Positions 58,633 through 64,000 of a DNA stretch of 64,000 bases are shown piece by piece. How positions within the stretch are numbered: the stretch's first letter is position 1; every line of letters begins with the position of its first letter. The notes beneath the pieces are model-generated. The model had not been told where the DNA came from. It saw only the letters and a program-made list of their open reading frames with translations, and did not search any database. The stretch comes from Solen grandis (taxonomy: Eukaryota > Mollusca > Bivalvia > Adapedonta > Solenidae). Location: positions 37,095,352-37,159,351 of the forward strand of contig CM037781.1 in NCBI GenBank assembly GCA_021229015.1, in the 5' to 3' direction. The translations under genes and the position numbers were made by a program.

Positions 58633-59643
58633 CTGTAACAGTCAATGGTAGTCATTTAATAATACTTATAAACAGTTAAAAAAAGTTCAAGACACATAAT
58701 TATACATGTACTTAACATCAGAATCTGATAAGTAAATCATGTCTAATGTAAATGTAAGCAGGTGTCAAATGTTTATATTGACTATTTGTGATTTCATTCA
58801 GATACCAATCCAGCAGTCGTTATGATGTCTACATACATTCAAATCTTAAGAATAGAAAAACAATTTCTTCAAAAAAGCTCTAACAAATTTATTTATTATG
58901 ACTCCTGTATAAGAAGGAATTATGTCACAACAGTATTTTTTTTGTTTTTATTTATATTTATTGGCAGCTAGTGCTTGAAGATTTTAATTACATAATGATA
59001 TAAAAAGTAAAGATGAAAATTATAAGTAAGATTTATTCATAAGATTTTACTTATTAGAAACAATAAGTCATTACATAAAATTTTTATTAACGCTCAGGAT
59101 GATTTAACTCCGTGCAAAATTGTACTGTATATTATAGTTATGGAGTGCACAATAACCTTACATATTGCACAATATTTAACTTATTGGTCATAATGGCATG
59201 CACAATAATAAAATTACAGTCTAGGCTTTTTTACTCTGATGCAATTAAATTATTGTATGAAAGAAAATTTTTAACTCTCTCAAGTTAATCCTAAATATCA
59301 AAAAATGAAGTAGACATTTTTTTTAAAGATAAGATACACGTATACTTTTTGTTCCTTTCAGATGCTCACAGAGATTGCTATTTGTCCGATAAAAAACAGA
59401 TGTTTTGGGAGAAAGAAAATAATCTATGCTACAGACACAGTTCTTAGAATTATATTTTAAAGTTTAATTAATATTAACATTCTTTCTTATTATTAAGAAA
59501 AATAATTCAGCATTTATTTACCTCTGTAACATGAATATCATGGTATAATAAAAATGACTGAACATAATTCTAATAAAATGGTTTTCATATTGTTTGTTTA
59601 TGTTTGTTATATCATTAAGTTTTCTTGTAAATTGATTAAATGT
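58633..59643. other. Noncoding DNA (probable intron of the ankyrin gene)
   Basis: AT-rich with no exon-like coding block. Confidence 0.35.
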
Positions 59644-59884
59644 TTAACCCTTTCCCTCATAGAGGACACCATGAAAAGACCTATGCGAACAGCATAAAAC
59701 CAGATCAGCCTGCAAGTAACTCGCAGGCTGATCAGGTTTTATGCTGTTCGCTGCTCCTCAGTGGTCTGGAAATGAGGATTTTATATTTAAATTTGGCAGG
59801 GTTTAACTGTGGTTTTCTGCAGATCAGGCTTTATGTGGTACCTATTGAGTGCGTCAAAATGAGTCTATATAGGGAAAGGGTTAA
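59644..59884 (-). mobile_element. TTAA-flanked MITE with central palindrome (minus)
   Basis: TTAACCCTTTCCCTCATAGA to TATATAGGGAAAGGGTTAA. The palindrome GATCAGCCTGCAAGTAACTCGCAGGCTGATC lies around 59702-59732. Orientation is reversed relative to 38212. Frames across it are not genes. Confidence 0.87.
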
Positions 59885-61450
59885 GAAGACCAGTCACTGG
59901 ACATAAAAGAGAATACATATATATATATCAACCTTATACCTAATATTGACATGTTTTATTGCCTAATGGCAAAAAGAAAAGAGTTTCCCCTCAGTTTACT
60001 CAGCTTCTACAGCCTATATGGCTAAGAAAGAACCCATTGATTTGTATACAATTTAAAGTTCAGTAAAGCGATATTCATCAAGTCATGACTTTGTACATGA
60101 ATATTCATGAGGTACAGGGTTGATATTGAAAAGTATGTATATATCAGATAACAATATCTGAATGACAAAATTAAGGATTATTTTAAAACTAAAACTTTTC
60201 TCAGTAGTCCGAGGTTTTCAAGAAGAGCCAAATTAATGACATTTGTGATGTTTAAAAATCTCAAATCTCTCATCAGCTCTGTATATGGAATAGCTGTCCT
60301 TTCTTTGAGTTTGCTTTGTCTCCATTACTGCATGGTTCATTCAATTATAATGAATATTTAAGCTTCTTATTAAAAAAAATCACCAGCTGAGAGTTGTCAA
60401 AATGTACTGGTATGCCTAGATGCATAGGAAGAGCAATTTTTAATTCCTTTCAATTAAATGCCGAGGTATTATGTGCAAGAAACTCAATACACACTGGTTA
60501 ATTTTATGATCACACCATGCCAGAATGTGAGGGTGAAAAAGAAACAGAATACCAGTTGTAACTGCGCACTGCAGACACATCAGAGGTATTATTTTTGGTA
60601 ATTGATATAATTAATACCAGTAAAACACACTTGTGGTACCACACTGCAGACATTAGAAATGGAGCTTTAAATCATGAACAACCTATGTGGGCAAAACATA
60701 ATCTACAATAATTGTCTGGTAACTATGACAACCAAAAACTGAAGTCAGACCATATCCCTGTGATTTTGTTTTTTGCATTACTTCTCATATAACCCTACCC
60801 ATTGTTGTTTTTTTTTTGAAAATCTCATTAACTGGGAACAGTTAAACCTGGCATGGCCAATTTTCTTAACAATTCACCTTGAGCATGCATATTTATGTAC
60901 AAATTTATGACATGATGTATAAATAAATTGAACACTAAATGGCAATTAAATGAAACAATGGATTTCTTTCTTTGCCATGCAGACTATGTAGAATCTGTTA
61001 GCTACAATACGGTATGAGCAAACAGAGGAAACCCTGATCAGACAGCTCTTTCCTGGATTTATCTGGTCTGGGTCCTCCTCTGTTTGCCTATTTGTATATA
61101 AGAAATAAAAGGTTAATCAAAGAATGTAATGCATCTTCCACAATCTGAATGCTTCTGCACAGAAAAGGTTGGTTGCTTTAATTACTTTTCTTTTTTTTAT
61201 AAACATTTATAAATGCTAATAAAATCAATTTAGATGAATCTGATCAAATTTGTTCTAATCATTGAAAAATAAAGACTGTCCCAATAATCATAAAAATTGT
61301 TTTCTTCTTCTTCTTTTTTTTTTCTTTTTTCCCCCCTCAAACCAGTACCAGAAAAAAATGCTTATAACCTTAAGCATTTGAATCTCATTATCTAGTGTTT
61401 AAAATGTTCAAAGACAATGAATAAGAGTTAATCAATACTTTATAAATACA
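59885..61450. other. Noncoding DNA
   Basis: I see no gene, only A/T-rich tracts and a CTTCTTCTTC-T run near 61300-61330. Confidence 0.4.
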
Positions 61451-62412
61451 ACAAGAGCTGTCAGAGGACAGCACACTCGACTATTCAAAATGCTTGTTGG
61501 TAAATCAAATGAAATCTATTTCAATTCTTGCCCTTCACATACCCTGTATATAATAATAGTCAAAAATGATATACCTTGATAGTCTGATACCCCTTGATAT
61601 TTTTATGAAGTCTAAAATCAATCCCATGCCTAGTTACTGAGACATAAGCATAATAACACTGTGCATGCAAAACTTTAACCAAGTATTCAAGTTAGAAAAG
61701 GACCATGATTTGTATAAAATTCAGTCCAATAGTTATCCTCCTTAGTTTTCTGATGCCCCTGGATACACTCCTTAACTTTCTAGTCAATTCCATAAACAAT
61801 TTCTGAGATATAAACTGGATAGTAGCTTGAATGCAAAAATTTAACAAGAATTTTAAGTTAAAAGGGGGCCATAATTTTTACTATATTCCATAAAGTGTTA
61901 TCTTCCTTTATAGTAGGATACCCCTGGATACACTCCTTAACTTTCTAGTCAATTCCATAAACAATTTCTGAGATATAACTGGATAGTACTTGAATGCAAA
62001 AATTTAACAAAATTTTAAGTTAAAAAGGGGCCATAATTTTAATATATTCCATAAGGTTATCTACCATGAAAGTATGATACCCCTAAACATATTAAAGATG
62101 TTTCAAATCAATTTCATGCCTGGATACTGAGATATAAGCATGAAAGTACCTTGCATGCAAAACTTTAACCAAAATTTCTTAGTTAAAAGGGGGCCATAAT
62201 TTATATCAAATTCAGTCAAGAGTTATCTACCTTGGTTGTCTGATGCCATTGAACATATTTATAAACTTTCAAGTCAATACCATAAATGGTTATTGAGATA
62301 TATAAGGTTGATAGTAGCTTGCATGCAAAACTTTAACCAAAAGCTGCAACGCCAACGCTGACGCAAGGGCAACTACAATAGCTTTCATATTCTTTGAATA
62401 GTCGAGCTAAAA
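61451..62412 (+). mobile_element. HINE-like element, family 3
   Basis: 5' ACAAGAGCTGTCAGAGGACAGC (hairpin) then ACACTCGACTATTCAAA. The core has about five units of roughly 160 bp (GCATGCAAAACTTTAACCAA, GATATAAGCATG). The end is CGCCAACGCTGACGC, then CTTTGAATAGTCGAGCTAAAA. The TCGACTATTCAAA / TTTGAATAGTCGA blocks are subterminal inverted repeats. Confidence 0.7.
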
Positions 62413-63237
62413 ATGTATGTATATACTTCAACCTTAAAGGTTTAGAAAATTTGGAAAAGAAATTTGGTTTCAGTTATCAAATCTGCAAATTAAATTTTGT
62501 TTCACTTCCATTTTGCAGATTTGGGGGAAAAGAAATAACAAAATGTTTTATCTTTTTTCCAAAATGTAACTAATATACATAAATCTATTGCTATTTGAAA
62601 TTTATTATTTTTTAAAATGAAGTAAACATTTCTATATTGTGCAATGCATGCATCAGAAATATGTCTTGAAAATATTTTTTCAGAAACTTGTGAAAGATGG
62701 ACAGTTGAACATACACAGAAGCATGCAATTGGTAAAGATATGCAAACAATGAGAGAGAAAGTAAAAAAAAAAAAAATAAGCCCATCAATCAAGCTATAAA
62801 ACAAAACCAAAAGTACCTCTTGCTCTGACTAAAACATGGAAAGAAGAAAAAGAAACAACTATCAAAAGTATTAAAAGCTATGAGCAAATTGAATAGCACT
62901 TTACTGCAGATAAGGCTGTATTTAAAAAGGTTTCCAAACTAGAATCATTCCTTTAAAGATATTAATAATTAGACCCGTATCACTCACTGCTTTGTTACTA
63001 TAATTATGAATTCACACTAGTAACTCCCATGTTCCTAAAAAGTACAGCCCAGCTCACAATATGAACTCCTATATATATTTAAATTATATCCATTTTATAT
63101 TATTACCAATAGTTGTATAACAATGACCTTGACCTCATCAACGAAAAGTACAGCCCTGCAAAAACTATAAACTCTGCTATGCCTATCATTTCCAGTTTTC
63201 TATTATTAGTAACAGTGACAATAACCACATATATGAA
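62413..63237. other. Noncoding DNA
   Basis: Nothing identifiable. The 102-codon minus frame at 62502-62810 is hydrophobic/low complexity from T-rich DNA and is not supported. Confidence 0.4.
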
Positions 63238-63607
63238 ACAAGAGGCGCATGATGGCCCTAAATCGCTCACCTGAGATAAATAGGTTGACCCAAGGAATAT
63301 CTGTACCAATTTATTTTAAAATCTGGCCACTAGTTTTGAAGAAGATGATTTTTAAAGTTTTCAAATTATTTTTCTTTTTGTAGCCATGGCAACCAGAGTT
63401 CTTCATGGATCAACTTTATTTTAGCAACTTTTGTAGAGCCTCACCCAAGGGACATTCCTGCCAAGTTTCATTAAATTCTGTCCAGCGGTTTCAGAGGAGA
63501 TGTCGTTTAAAGAAAATTGTTGACGACGCACGACGGACGACGCACGACGACGGACGAAGGGCGATCCTAAAAGCTCACTTGAGCACAAAGTGCTCAGGTG
63601 AGCTAAA
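63238..63607 (+). mobile_element. HINE-like element, family 1, short, with X-box
   Basis: ACAAGAGGCGCATGATGGCCCT, CGCTCACCTGAG; a single core unit with GTAGCCATGGCAAC (63380-63393); GACGACGCACGACGGACGACG; GGGCGATCCTAAAAGCTCAC; hairpin TTGAGCACAAAGTGCTCA; GGTGAGCTAAAA. It is closely related to 58176-58523. Confidence 0.78.
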
Positions 63608-64000
63608 ATATTGTAGCCTAGTTTACTTTTTGCTACATTTAATAAAACCATTCCAAATTTCAGCAGAGTTGGGCTATACTGTTAACAGCTTCACTTGAGG
63701 TATTTTAATCCTCAAGAGATGAAAATATTGACTGGGTGCCATATTTGATGCCAATAAAACCCCAGACTCCACGAACTGAAAAGAGGTTAGGCTGGGGTAT
63801 ATGTAACTAAATACTAGGCGCATATTTTAGTGATTTCATATAGTTGTATTAATAAAAGCAGCATTGCTCCAAGCAAGTGCAGATTGCTACCCAAAGAAAA
63901 CCAGTTGGTAATTGCCATTTAAAACTGTGAACTAATACAGTTAGAAGTAAAAACATAACTGAGAAAACCACAGTTCTCAGGCGGGACAGCAATATGTTAA
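63608..64000. other. Noncoding DNA
   Basis: No exon or repeat end is identified. Confidence 0.35.

Noticed and set aside
62502..62810. 102-codon minus frame with hydrophobic stretch, considered as a membrane protein
   Set aside because: Hydrophobicity follows from T-rich DNA; there is no homology or gene context.

Overview
This is eukaryotic genomic DNA: AT-rich, intron-containing, and dominated by transposable elements. The repeat content (many dispersed elements with GACGGACGACG-type tracts and GCTCACCTGAGCAC hairpins, tRNA-derived SINEs, TTAA-flanked MITEs) and the protein sequences fit a mollusc, most likely a bivalve. The species cannot be fixed from sequence alone. There are no bacterial-style operons, CRISPR arrays or rRNA genes.

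Three host genes are supported by exon-by-exon reading with matching splice phases. (1) The last three exons of pyridoxamine-5'-phosphate oxidase (PNPO) lie on + at 22484-27060; its N-terminal exons are not found in the window. (2) A complete four-exon ALG13 (UDP-GlcNAc transferase catalytic subunit) lies on + at 38069-41377 and encodes a short, single-domain 175-residue protein. (3) Seven exons of an ankyrin-repeat protein of unrecognised family lie on - at 49816-58632; its 5' end is probably outside the window. ALG13 and the ankyrin gene converge.

Layout: 1-3680 is repeat-derived noncoding DNA with an odd GTCGCA motif array and a tRNA-like locus. 3681-9700 is a large module-repeat region with a 1.1 kb-armed inverted repeat rich in TGACGTCA, split by a 1.3 kb inserted element. 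11097-13900 is the decayed 3' half of a Ty3/gypsy retrotransposon (-). 13901-14000 is an assembly gap. 14001-20796 is a nearly complete Helentron-type rolling-circle transposon (+) with cysteine peptidase, HUH Rep, PIF1-like helicase and endonuclease, broken by two frameshifts. 21266-22202 is a repeat. 22484-41500 carries PNPO and ALG13 with many repeats in introns and between genes, including a LINE reverse-transcriptase remnant split by a 791 bp MITE. 41669-49815 is intergenic and repeat-bearing. 49816-58632 is the ankyrin gene with several repeats in its introns. 58633-64000 has repeats only.

The most interesting pattern is a superfamily of non-autonomous elements, about 17 copies in at least five sequence families. 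They share a 5' ACAAG(A/C)-plus-hairpin start and, in most families, a 3' hairpin followed by GAGCTAAA. Many have central tandem repeats, and two copies sit exactly head to tail. This resembles the Helentron-associated (HINE/DINE-like) design, and an autonomous Helentron lies in the same window.
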